In this document: positions 33,101 through 44,293 of the stretch, in pieces | How the letters are laid out: the number at the start of each line of letters is the position of its first letter | Numbering within the stretch: position 1 is the first letter of the stretch | Assembly: GCA_009746045.1 (NCBI GenBank) | Contig: RPFO01000026.1 | Coordinates: 791,446 to 855,445 of the forward strand | Direction of reading: 5' to 3' | Origin: Mesostigma viride | Taxonomy: Eukaryota; Streptophyta; Mesostigmatophyceae; Mesostigmatales; Mesostigmataceae | Length of the DNA stretch: 64,000 bases | Notes under the pieces: model-generated | The model's input: only the letters and a program-made list of their open reading frames with translations | Databases searched by the model: none | Told to the model about the DNA's origin: nothing | Translations under genes and position numbers: made by a program

Positions 33101-36100
33101 GCGGTTGCCTGCGTGGTGGTGAAGTAGCGGGGGGGCGGCAACAGGTATGCATGGAGCCACACAAAACAGTGGGGGGGAGGCAAGAGGTATGGAGCCACAC
33201 GAAGCAGTGGGAGAGCGGAAACACGTATGCATGGGGCCACACAAGCCACAGTCAGTGATCGCTGCGCCTTGTCATCGCCGATGCAGTTGCCTGCGTGGTT
33301 AGGGATGCAAGAAAGGTGACGGATAGCAGCATCTTGACAGCTGGTGCAGCATTTGCCTAACCATCACCGACGCGGCTGCCGCCGCAGGGAGCAATGGCAG
33401 GGTAAAGAAAATTACGACACCACATACGACAAACAGCGGCGACATTTGCACATACGATGGACAGCTTAGCCATGCCTAATCGTTCGCATTACCTCATACC
33501 AAGTCACCTATCAAATGAGCCCTAGTATCTCTTCCTTTCTTCAAACAGCTTTACAAGATCAACCATGGGACTATCCACAATCAGCGTCTACGAAAGCAGC
33601 CACAGTAACAGCCACCAGTAGGCAACCGCGAACTACACAATAATCCATGGGCACACTGCTCACCGGACAGATCGAGCGACAACAGCCTGAACTCGGGCGT
33701 GCGCAGCTGGGCGCCGCGGAAGGAGCGGAGGCCGCCCGCACGGGTCAGGCCCACGTCTGGATATGGCGACCAAGCAACAAAAAAACGAGAAAGGGTGGCA
33801 CACGCAACAAATTACATGCAACAGAGAGGAGTCAACAACAAAAGGGTCAGGCGACGTCTGGGTGTGGTGGGACAAGGAACATATGACAACCAAAAAGCAC
33901 CAGGACGACATGACAAGGCCAAAAAGGAAGGCAAGCACGTGCCTGCACGTTCATAGTGTAGCAGAACAAACAAAAAACGAACGGAACCAGGTCTTGCATC
34001 GGCCCACGCCGCACTGGCAGCACGTGCGGGCACCCCCCACACCAGTACCAGCCTGCGTGAGACCATCCCACGATACATGTATTAAAACGAAATTATCATC
34101 GGTCGTGCCAGACCGGCCACACGGGTGGGGCCACACAGACGCACAACAGGCAGATAAATGCGGCCGTGGGCGCTCGCCCAGAGTACGTGGAAGTATGGTA
34201 GCATAAGGGCATGATCCCAGCATGAACCATCAGCGACATTTGTGTATTTATACAAGGACTACAGATAATATACTCAGTCATACATTAAGAGATAGAAATA
34301 ACTCTCCGTCTTAGATACAAACAAGACAGGAACTCCACGGTTTGGCAGGGTGCCTTAATAGGGAAACAGAAGGTTCAAGCTGATATGTTGGTAGGCTGGA
34401 CTGGCTTTCTGGAGTCCTTCATAGCCACCTCATGCCCAGCCACGTGAGAAGCCTATGCCACCTGGTATGCCCAGCAATGAGTTCAAGAGTCGCGGGGGGT
34501 ACTGCGAGTGCCGACGGGGTGGTAGACATGGAAGTGGCAAAACAAGTTGGCCCATAGCCCAGTTATGCCCATTATGCTCCGTTTTCCCATACCCAGCTAC
34601 AACTTACTTGCCATAAAAATGAATAAAAATCATGCAACCTGCAATACAGCATACAAATTCTTTTGCGAGAATGCCTCCCGAGCCCCCCATCGTCCCCATA
34701 CGCAGTACCTGAACATACTTACAACTCCCCACAAGCCAACCGTCCTGATGTGCAGCACCCCCCCACACCCGTACACCCCCCTACACATCCCTGCCCACAA
34801 GGCCAGCTGCCCACAAGCCGGTCGCTACACCCACTCTGGAGGTCGAAGTGGCAGAGGATCTGGTTGACGGTGAGCACGTGGGCGAGGTGCATGATGCCCG
34901 CCGTGCCGAGCGGGTTGCCTGCGCCAAACGACCACGCAGACAAGGCGGCAGAGTTTGCATCGCAGACAGCGTCAGCCACCTGCACCGCGGGTACTCATGT
35001 AAGAGACGAGACAAGAAAGACAGCAGTTTTGACTATAGAGCGGCAATGATGGTACACGAAGCATCCCAACTTAAAGCTGACTGCAATGCAAAGCATGTCT
35101 ACAAAAATAAAGACACGACAAATCTTGTTACTTGAGAACTGCCGATGTCATCTCCAGCAATACCCACAGGAGGGGAGACATCCCCATGCAACCATTCCTG
35201 GGTGCCAGGGGCAGCTACCCGCTCTCTGGGCTCCGTGCGACCTGTCCCCATGCCCGTGGGACGAATACACATGCGACAGGTGGCAGCACCATACAGCAAC
35301 ACGCAGGACACCTATACGCAGCGTGCGCACGGTCCGCACACACTCTATGGCTTTAAAACTCCAAAAAGGAATCTCCGCGCAGGAGTGCACAAGCCATGCG
35401 TTCGCGCGACGGCAGGACCCTGACTGCTGGTTCTGGGCGGGGGGCACTGTACTCTAGCCAGTGGATGGCACGTGGCAGTGACGCATGCCCTGCACTCGCT
35501 GGGCTGCATGCACAGGCACGCATGCCCTGCACTCGCTGGGCTGCTTGCACTTGGCCGCAGTGACTCGACGATGGACACTCGAAAGAATGCAGTCAAGAGC
35601 AAGCACCCACTGTCTGCACTAGCTAAAGAGCATGCATGGATGTCGTGCACTCGTTGGACTGCAGGCCATAGCACGCGTCGCATGCACGAGCCAGGCACTC
35701 ACTGGACAGGTTAATCTCTTCCAGTGACTCGTTGCGCTTGAGGCCCCGACACAGCAGCAGGCAGTCGTCGCCGCTCAGCTTGTTGTCTGCCCCAAGTGCG
35801 CGTTAGACGTGTGAATGAAGACATCCGGGCGGGCGTGTGGGCCACGGAAGAGAATGGGAGCCGTAAGCAAGCACAGTTGTGCGCATGCACGGGACCTTGC
35901 TGGCAAACACCTGCCATATATACTGCGCATGTGCAGAAGCCAAGGCCTCCCCTTGTTCCAATCATCATCAAATCGCCCCATGTGCGCTAGTATGCACATC
36001 ACAGCGACATGGGCTCTCCTGCTCAGGCCCAGCAAACAGCCAGAAGCTATGCAATATACGTTTGATGCACTTCATACCAAGCAGGAAGGCTGTCCAGCCC

Positions 36101-37020
36101 CTGACCCCCACCACTCACACCACCCACACCGCCCTACCCCTTTTCCCTTATATCCTCCACCTCACCGGCCTACCGCTGTTGCCATTCTCCCCGTGCCGCC
36201 CCCCCCATTCCCCTCTTTTCCTCATTTCCTCCTCTCCTCCTCTTATCCTTGCCCCCTTTGCCCCTACTCACGTGACAGGTCCAGCTTGCGCAGGGAGCAG
36301 TTCTTCTCCAGGGCCAGCGCCAGGTTCCCGACAGCGTGCGTGCCCAGCAGGGCGAGCGACCGCGCTGGGGAGGGGGAGGGGGGGAGGGGGCAGGCCATGT
36401 AAGGGGGGAGGGGGCAGGCCATCGAAGGAGGGAGGGGGCAGGCCATCGAAGGAGGGAGGGGGCTAGTCCAGGGGAGGGACAAGAGGGCAAGGGCCATGAG
36501 AGGGAGGGAAAGAGGGGGACAATGCAACAGGGGACAGCATGGGAGGGGTCATATCAGGGGGGCAAGTCATGGGAGGGGTCATATTTAGAGGGCAAGTCAT
36601 GGGAGGGGCCATGTTAGGGGGGCAAGTCATGGGAGGGGTCATGTTAGGGGGGCAAGTCATGGAAGGGGTCATGTTAGGGGGGCAAGTCATGTGAGCTTTG
36701 TGGGGCGCAGTGAGGGGGGGAGGGGGGAGCTGGGGGAAGAGAGGAGAGCTGGGCTATGAGGGGGATAGGGCGGCGGCAAGGGGAGCGCGCATGATGGGTC
36801 ATGGGAGATGGGCACTATTAGATAGTAATGGATAGCAATGGATGCAGCACTATGTATAACAGGGACACCACGTATAGCAGGGCTGCAAGAGAGGGATAAG
36901 CAGCCCACAAGCACGTACTGCATGCGGTGCAAAGCAGCAGGGACAGACGAAGAGGGGGGCGAGCCCAAGGGACCTCCCTGCCTTGGGTAGACGGGTAGAC
37001 GGGTAGACGGGTAGACGGGT

Positions 37021-37051
<31 letters not shown>

Positions 37052-40000
37052 TAGACGGGTAGACGGGTAGACGGGTAGACGGGTAGACGGGTAGATGGGC
37101 AGACGGGTAGAGGGGTAGACGGGCAGACGGGTAGACAGGTAGAGGGGTAGACGGGTAGACGCGTAGACGGATAGAGGGATAGAGGGGTAGAGGGGTAGAG
37201 GGGTGCAAACAGGAAGTTGATGCCAAAAGAGTACATCCAAGTTTCAGTGCATGTTGGAACATTTGCCAGACTACCAAGGGCCATGCAAAAGGCTGCACAG
37301 TGCTGGCTTGAGTGGCTGGCAGTGCACGGTAAGCGGTGGCATAGGGCATGCTTAAGCGTTGGCATATCCTCAAGGAGTATTCTCACGTTGCGCAGGGTCA
37401 AGCTAGCTGCCTGATAAAATCATGGAAAGCTCAGTTTTGGTTTCTGGTGCTGATTGATACAATGTAGATTGTGTTTGCCCAACACCTCTGCCCAGCATCA
37501 CCCACATTGTTTGTGTGTAAGTCCTAATACAAACGCGAATGCATGGCACCGTCATGTAATGAATATGATGGGGGTCTCCTTGATGAGGGGGGTCTTGGAG
37601 GGGTAGGGGTTCTTGTACAAGTTTCGCCCACTTGAAGGTGTGCAAGTATTTTCGAGTTACAAGCCTTTTGGCTTCAGGTTGACAGCCCTTTTCTGCACAC
37701 GCCATCTCTTCAGCCCTGTTGACTCCACTTCAGCCCTGTTGACTCCACTTCAGCCTTTTTCCACTGGGGGCCATGGATTGTGCTGAATCATCGGGGTACC
37801 GTTGACAGCCTGCCTTATAAGATGCCATGGAGTTAACCTGCAAGTGAACCCGCCCCCTCTACCCCTCTACCGCTCTACCGCTCTACCCCTCCACCCCTCC
37901 ACCCCTCCACCCGTCCACCCGTCCACCCGTCCACCCGTCCACCCGTCCACCCGTCCACCCGTCCACCCGTCCACCCGTCCACCCGTCCACCCGTCCACCC
38001 GTCCACCCGTCCACCCGTCCACCCGTCCACCCGTCCACCCGTCCACCCGTCCACCCGTCCACCCGTCTACCCCTCTACCCCTCTACCCCTCTGCCCCTCT
38101 GCCCCTCTACCCCTCTACCCCTCTACCCCTCTACCCCTCTACCCCCTACCCCCTACCCCTCTACCCCTCTACCCCTCTACCCCTCTACCCCTCTACCCTC
38201 TACCCTCTACCCCTCTACCCCTCTACCCCTCTACCCCTCTACCCCTCTACCCCTCTACCCCTCTACCCCTCTACCCTCTACCCCTCTACCCCTCTACCCC
38301 TCTACCCCTCTACCCCTCTACCCCTCTACCCCTCTACCCCTCTACCCCTCTACCCCTCTACCCCTCTACCCCTCTACCCCTCTACCCCTCTACCCTCTAC
38401 CCCTCTACCCGTCTACCCCTCTACCCCTCTACCCCTCTACCCCTCTACCCCTCTACCCCTCTACCCCTCTACCCCTACCCCTCTACCCCTCTACCCCTCT
38501 ACCCCTCTACCCCTCTACCCCTCTACCCCTCTACCCCTCTACCCCTCTACCCCTCTACCCCTCTACCCCTCTACCCCTCTACCCCTCTACCCCTCAACTT
38601 TCCCGCGCTCACCTTGTGCTGGCCTAGAGGAGAGGTCACACGTTTGGGGTGTCCGTGTGTGATCTGGAAAATGATCAATCTTAGTTTTGTGAATGCCCCC
38701 CAAATCAAAAGAACTCCGGAGCTTACAGGAGAGGTCGCACGCGGTGACGGATGAACTCGACGCGATCCAATCGGAGAGCGCCGAGAATGCCTGCGCGCCC
38801 AGCGGGGACCCTGGCAGGCACAAAGGCGCAAAGCACAAAGGAGGCCAGTGTGACAGTCACCATGCTACCCCTTGTCTGGTGTAAGCAGGCCTCACAAAGC
38901 AACTGCATGGGATTACTAATTAGACAAGGAACTAACAAAAGGGTTGATAGCTGGATATAACAAATGCAGCTAATTGATGTAGACAAGGAGCTAACAAATG
39001 GGTTGCTGGCTGGATATGACAAATGCAGCTAGTTGATGTAGACAACGAACTAACAAAAGGATATATAGCTGGATATAACAAATGCAGCTAATTGATGTAG
39101 ACAAGGGACTAACAAAAGGGTTGATAGCTGGATAAACAGATGCAGATCTAAGATATGAGAGGGGAACAGTTTGGTAGAAACGTGGAAAATGACCCCAGGG
39201 AGCCTAGTGGGAGGGGACGAGGAACAAAATAAAGGGGCGAGTCGGGTGAATGTCATGTATACACGGGGGGGGGGGGGGCAGAGAGACCAGCCCCGCCCCA
39301 CCAAAAGAGACACACTGTCCCCATCCTTGAAGGGGATATCAGTGCAGTTATCAGCTGCTGGGGAGACTAGTACCGCCCTCAATGCCCGCCACATGATTAT
39401 GCCAGCATGCTCCTCTAACCAGTTATAATAGCATGCACAGTTAAAATAGCATGCTCCTCTAACCAACAACACAGTTATAATAGCATGCTCCTCTAACCAA
39501 CAACACAGTTATAATAGCATGCTCCTCTAACCAACAACACAGTTATAATTGTAGTAGAATGATGACAACACTAATCGTGATGGCGACTATAATTACTACA
39601 AAATTGATGGCATTGTGGTGCTTCTCCACCCTCTTTGACAACCGCGGGAGTGGCAACCCCAACAGCCACCGCACACAACACCGCCAACAACATCCTCCCC
39701 GGCAACAAGATCGAAAATCAACCCCTTTTTAGATGGGTGGCGTATGAGGTGGACAAAGGATGGATGGAGGAAGAAAAGTGGCCGGGGATAAACAGCGTGT
39801 GCGGGGAAGGAAGGAGGGGGGTGGGTGACTTCTAAAGCCCCACTGATGAAAGAAAGAAGCACAGGAAGGATAAATAATATCAGTGCAAAGATTCATAGCC
39901 CCGCCTGTCATGCAGCACTCACATGCCAAAAAGGTGAACCCAAACACTCACTCGGAGGAACAGCAGAAACTGAAGGGACAGTCCTGTCACATAAATTCCA

Positions 40001-42890
40001 CATAACATCATGCAGTTTGTCTTCCAAGGAAACTGCCGGACAGACGCATTAAGGGGGCGGCGGCTTGCCACCACAACCGCTGCTGTACACTTGTCTAACG
40101 TAGGCATAAGATTTGAAAAGCGTGGGGGGGGGCAATAACACAAGCATCTTGGCAAAACGGGTAAGAGACACTTACGTGAGAAGTCTGCGTCAGTGAGCCC
40201 GCTGCCTTGCTGCATGGCGGTAATCAGTTCCACCACTTTTGGCTGCTCCCCTTGCTCTACATCGGTGGCTGCTTGCAACAGTCACATGGGACGGCCCGCC
40301 CCACCCCAACACCCCCATGCCCGACAATCCCCCGCCCAACCCCACACCAAATACAAGTCAATGAGAACAACCAAGAGGGCGCGAGGGCACGAGGGTGAGA
40401 GGGTGAGAGGGCAGGAGGGCTAGAGAGGCAACAGGGGCAAGAGGCTGAGAGGCCAAGAGGCGCGTTCAAGTCCATCAACTAAAGCAAGTGTCATATATGA
40501 AAGCATATATGTTGTGAGCATCAGGCCACATGGCCGATGTGGGGATATTTTTAGCCGATGACCCAGAGGTAACGGAACAATCCATGCCTGCTGCATGAAT
40601 GGACCATGGTGGCATCTCCGATGGCATAACCAATGACGCATCACCCAAGGAAGACAAAACGACACACACCGGCTGCTACACTTCCCAACAAAGAAAGCGA
40701 CCGTGACGCATGCTGCCACTCCTGACACATGATGGTCCCATGCCCCCCCATGCCCTCCCATGCCCCCCCATGCCCCCCCATGCCCTCCCATGCCCCCCCA
40801 TGCCAAACATGACACCCATGACACCCATGACACCCATGACACCCATGACACCCATGACACCCATGACACCCATGACACCCATGACACCCATGACACCCAT
40901 GACACCCATGACACCCATGACACCCATGACACCCATGACACCCATGACACCCATGACACCCATGACACCCATGACACCCATGACACCCATGACACCCATG
41001 ACACCCATGACACCCATGACACCCATGACACCCATGACACCCATGACACCCATGACACCCATGACACCCATGACACCCATGACACCCATGACACCCATGA
41101 CACCCATGACACCCATGACACCCATGACACCCATGACACCCATGACACCCATGACACCCATGACACCCATGACACCCATGACACCCATGACACCCATGAC
41201 ACCCATGACACCCATGACACCCATGACACCCATGACACCCATGACACCCATGACACCCATGACACCCATGACACCCATGACACCCATGACACCCATGACA
41301 CCCATGACACCCATGACACCCATGACACCCATGACACCCATGACACCCATGACGCCCATGACACCACATGCCGCACTTGCCCCATCCATGCCGCACATGC
41401 CATACACCACACACCAAGGCCAGCTACGCGCGCGGTCCCGCATGGGTATCCGCATCCATGCACACGTGCTGGTGAGCTAGCACAAGGGCACGCGCACGTG
41501 ACGACTTGCGTCACATGCTACCGGGGCACACGACGAACGATGTACGGGGCACATGCGTAAGCAATGGACAACTTGTGTGCATGCAACAGCGGCAGAAACT
41601 GTAAAATCCATGAGACAACCACTGCAGGCAACACAGCCATATACTACTACTAGTGCTAGTACTACTGGTACAAGTACTAGTACTACTACTAGTACTAGTA
41701 CTACTGCTACTACTAGTACTAGTACTAGTACTACTGTTATAACCATACCAGTAGTATAGTAGCATGCCCATATATAACCACCACTCGCGTGCACTCACAC
41801 GTGACGGTGAGCTTTCCGATGTGCACGCCCGAAAACTCCCCATTGAGCGCGGCCAAAAATAGTGGCCACAAGTGCGGCGGGAGGGCGACGGGGTTGATCG
41901 CAGCGTCAAAGTAGAGCTCGTTACACGTGGCGCCGGGCGGTTTGCTCGGCGCTGCCAGCGGGGACTTGGGAGAGAGAGGCGACTTTGGGGACAAAATGGC
42001 CTTGGGGGACGAAGGGGACAAAGGGCTGCGGGAGGCCTTAGGGGAGCGAGGGAGGGGTTCGGCACAAGGGGGGAGCGTGGAGGCGGCATTGGAGGCGCGC
42101 CCATGGACGGCAGAGTTGATGAGGTTCACGTGGGCATTTGCCTCGCTCTGGGTGCGACGGAGGCCTGGCCCGGCCAGCTGGTGGGCGTGGCGGACAGGGA
42201 TCGCGGCAGGGGGCGGGTCGTACGTGCAGAAGGTCATGATGTCGGGGTATTCGTGGACCGGGATGGTCATGAACCCACGCAGGTCGAGGGTTTCGAGCCT
42301 GGGGCACATGCGGATGAGGTCGAGGAGGTGCGAGAAGGGGACTTCTGGCATCCGGGTCGTGATGCGCAGCACTGTGAGCGTGTCGCACATCGGGGTCGCC
42401 TTGCGGTACAGGCTGCGGGGCTTGAGGAGGAGGCCGTCCAGCGCGCTAATCGTGAGCTGCTCGGCGCGGTCGCCCGAGATGTCCAGCACGTCCCAGGCGA
42501 GGCTGGGAAGGAGGAGGCCTTCTCTCCACATTCGACAAACGGCCTCGCAGCGAAGGCTATAGCATGGGCGGGGGATACGGAGACACGTGGCCACGTTGCA
42601 CGTTCTCGGGGCGTAAGTGCAGAGCAAATTGGAAGTGATGCTGGAATCCTGACGTCGGTACAAGAAAAGGTAAACTAAAAGCAGACGGTGACAATACATC
42701 CAAAAGCTCCGCAAGGGATGGGAATGGTTACTCACCGGTCGTCCAGGGACAGATGGGACAGGATCAACATGGAAACGTTGTAAGGGAGAACAGCGCACCA
42801 CAGCATTGGCCAATCCAGCACGACGTTCTCTTGGTCGGCCTGGTCTGTGGCCGGCGAGGCGGCGTCATAAACCATCTCCGTGTCCGCCAT
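27131..42890 (-). CDS. F-box protein with ribonuclease-inhibitor-type leucine-rich repeats
   Basis: F-box proteins are substrate receptors of SCF ubiquitin ligases, with the F-box binding SKP1. Exon 1 (42890-42736) encodes [18 protein letters not shown]. Exon 2 (42556-41799) completes the F-box ([13 protein letters not shown]), then [11 protein letters not shown] and a long Ser/Pro-rich loop with repeated SPKSPL. Twelve further exons follow, all phase 1 at both ends: 40268-40176, 38810-38727, 36364-36272, 35786-35703, 34918-34835, 33756-33664, 33108-33022, 32522-32439, 32002-31919, 29967-29884, 28606-28523 and 27226-27131. Each of the last eleven is one repeat of 28-32 residues, for example [16 protein letters not shown] then LML. 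Joined, they give unbroken LxLxxNxIxxxG repeats. The substrate is unknown. The start could instead be the ATG at 42941. The 3' end is unresolved. Confidence 0.85.
28204..28275. repeat. 17-bp minisatellite
   Basis: Four degenerate copies of GCGGAAAGCGGTGTCCA / GCAGAAACGGTGTCCA in an intron of the F-box/LRR gene. Confidence 0.75.
28771..28905 (-). repeat. tRNA-like structured repeat, copy 1
   Basis: The minus strand ends in GGTCCTGTGTTCGAATCC and GGTACCA, like a tRNA T-arm (B-box) and CCA end. A CGCTGTTGGGC stretch upstream resembles a D-arm/A-box. The T-stem does not pair properly, so it is not a normal tRNA gene. Three nested helices are perfect: 28811-28816 with 28866-28871, 28817-28824 with 28853-28860, and 28825-28827 with 28847-28849. 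A second copy lies at 58.5 kb. A tRNA-derived SINE is the likeliest explanation. Confidence 0.6.
29216..29880. other. Intronic stretch, no gene seen
   Basis: Intron between LRR exons 13 and 12 of the F-box/LRR gene. Only a short duplicated motif is visible near 29670-29745 (GTGATGGA with GATAGCACCAAA / TATGGCACAAAA). No coding sequence. Confidence 0.5.
30018..31437. repeat. GGGT tetramer array with GGGC islands
   Basis: A 1.4 kb array of GGGT fills most of the intron between the exons at 31919 and 29967 of the F-box/LRR gene, whose sense strand is therefore C-rich (CCCA). Single GGAT units are scattered through it. Four islands of GGGC, each introduced by GGATGGGC, start near 30526, 30668, 30838 and 30990. 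Long WVGG- or HPPT-type ORFs through it are artefacts of the repeat. Confidence 0.97.
31740..31860 (-). repeat. Duplicated exon-end/donor motifs beside an LRR exon
   Basis: The donor end of LRR exon 31919-32002 reads, on the plus strand, CCCTGCCCCCCAGCTCACCG. A near copy, CCCTGCCCCCCGGCTCACCG, is at about 31813-31832, and a weaker GGGCTCACCGCCC is at about 31741. On the sense strand these are extra GGTGAGC donors downstream of the real one. Confidence 0.6.
32578..32642. repeat. 24-bp minisatellite
   Basis: Nearly three copies of GAGGGCTGTGAGGG-ACACAGGT in an F-box/LRR intron. Confidence 0.8.
33250..33385 (-). pseudogene. Decayed LRR exon starts
   Basis: Two minus-strand sites look like the first codons of LRR exons. 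At 33290 downward, after CAG, GC AAC TGC ATC GGC GAT GAC would give GNCIGDD, and then the repeat is lost with no donor. Near 33380 a GSRVGDG reading runs into TAG. Both lie between the good exons at 33664 and 33108. They are best read as relics of duplicated LRR exons. Confidence 0.5.
36366..36690. repeat. G-rich minisatellites
   Basis: GGAGGGGGCAGGCCATCGAA repeats (36380-36470) are followed by about five 30-bp copies of GGCAAGTCATGGGAGGGGTC-ATGTTAGGGG (36555-36690, less regular from 36525). They begin two bases beyond the acceptor side of LRR exon 36364-36272. Confidence 0.85.
36988..37203. repeat. GGGTAGAC octamer array
   Basis: About 26 copies of GGGTAGAC, with GGGCAGAC and GGGTAGAG variants, lie in the intron between LRR exons 38727 and 36364. 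The unit is the reverse complement of the CTACCCGT/CTACCCCT units in the array at 37.86-38.60 kb of the same intron. Confidence 0.95.
37857..38598. repeat. CTACCCCT / CCACCCGT octamer array
   Basis: Roughly 90 octamers: first CTACCGCT and CCACCCCT, then about 22 CCACCCGT copies (37911-38063), then CTACCCCT to the end with occasional 6- or 7-mers. It is opposite in orientation to the 36.99-37.20 kb array. Confidence 0.95.
38900..39160. repeat. 60-bp minisatellite
   Basis: Four copies of a unit with AACAAAAGGGTTGATAGCTG, GATATAACAAATGCAGCTAA and TTGATGTAGACAAGGA. It is intronic in the F-box/LRR gene. Confidence 0.85.
39405..39552. repeat. 34-bp minisatellite
   Basis: Four or more copies of ATAGCATGCTCCTCTAACCA-ACAACACAGTTAT in the same intron. 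Confidence 0.85.
40808..41370. repeat. CATGACACC nonamer array
   Basis: About 62 nearly identical 9-bp units. Because the period is a multiple of three, all six frames stay open (MTP, HDT, GVM, CHG and WVS repeats), but no gene feature supports translation. It lies in the intron between exon 2 (41799) and exon 3 (40268) of the F-box/LRR gene. Confidence 0.97.
41638..41757. repeat. ACT/AGT triplet tract
   Basis: TACTACTAG, TAGTACTAC and related triplets make a largely self-complementary 120-bp tract just downstream (on the gene strand) of the exon 2 donor at 41799. Confidence 0.85.
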
Positions 42891-43077
42891 TCTCTCACGC
42901 GAGCGCAAAGATCTTTGCGACGATTTATTTATCAGGCGCACTCGATGTATTCATGTGCAGTTAGGTAGCCAGCATAGACCACGCCGAAATATATGCCCCA
43001 AAATGCTTCCTGGTACTGGACCCCCCTGCAACCTTATCAGAACGCGCTGTTTCTTCAAACACTGCTATCTTCGCGTG

Positions 43078-43692
43078 CTACGATGTCGTCGGTAGGCAAT
43101 GACAAAAAATCGACAACAAGATTTCCCACGCCATGTCGCAATATTCCCATGGAATGGTGGGGCTTACTGCCTGCTCACGCGCACGTTCATTTGGGACCGA
43201 AAGGCGATTGTGGAAGTTCTTATTAGCTGTCAGCACAGGCTTGAGATCACCATTCAGCAGGCCATTCCAACCGGACAGGAACGGGATCGAATTCCTGGGT
43301 AAAACCCGCTTCCCCTGAACATGAACGCTTTCCAGTTGAGCTGGATCTGCCGTGCTCTCCACTTTGTCTTGGTCAGTTACCTCCCACGCTTTCCAATCCA
43401 GGAATGCTTGCAGGCTTCCAATCGGTACGAGCATACGGCTTGGCTAGTTGTCTAGCCCTAATCTTGGGACAGGAATCACAGGATCCGGAATCCCGGAAGC
43501 TAACCGTCGCCAGCGTGCACGAATCCCATATTCTGATGAGATTTTCGACGCTTGTTTTGGAGAAATATTTTCTTCGTCGGACAACACGTGCCTCGCCGAT
43601 GCCACGTCACCTTTTTGCCAAAAAAAAAAATTGGGGGGAAAACATCTAAGGGGGGAAGCAAAAATGCGCTGTGTTTTTCTCCACCGTGCCAT
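43078..43692 (-). pseudogene. Two collinear ORFs separated by one TAG, unknown protein
   Basis: ORFs 43692-43444 and 43434-43078 are in the same frame, with only TAG and three codons between them. The composition looks protein-like (SDEENISPKQASKISSEYG, GSLQAFLDWKAWEVTDQDKV, PFLSGWNGLLNGDLKPVL). I do not recognise the family. Possible readings: a recently broken gene, a gene with an unseen intron, or a chance open frame. TAG is a genuine stop in this genome (REV7 ends in TAG), so reassignment is unlikely. It lies between the divergent F-box/LRR and REV7 genes. Confidence 0.35.
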
Positions 43693-44293
43693 CGTTCATG
43701 CTGGCAAAAAGATAAATTACAGACGCTTCCCTACCAATCATTCGTTGTTCACTGCAGGTCACTGCGGTTATCTAGCATTGCCCGTGCAGACACGCTAACA
43801 CGCATCGAGTTCCAGCAATCAGGGTGATTGTAAGCAGCCGCTGCAGCGTCGGTCGGTGTACGTCAGTCAGGCTGCGAGGCTGCGAGCAGAACATCAAACG
43901 TGCCTGGAATCAAAGACGTCGCCGAGGATGCCTTGCCGCGCGGCTATATTAGTTTTTCTGCCGGAAATGTGAAGTAGGCAGAAAATGTTAGCCATGCCAT
44001 AGGTGTGGGGAAACAAAGCAGAATTGAAGTCTATCCGGGGTCCCTCACGCGGGAAAGCCATTGAATGGACTTGGATTGTTGGCCTAGCCGTGGCGGCTCC
44101 TGGCGGCCTTCCTTTTGACGATTTCTTTAAATTAGCTGACTAAGGGCTAAGGCATGGTGGAACTCCGTGGTAAGAGAAGGTGGTTCGCGCTGGTTGGCAG
44201 ATACTAGAACTTCTGTATATTTAAGCTGGTACCCTTCAATTTTCTTTTTCAAACACGTACCTAGCGTTTTCTTACAAGCATTCTGGGAGCTTC

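Noticed and set aside
40808..41370. CRISPR array
   Set aside because: Nine-base units without spacers, in a eukaryotic intron.
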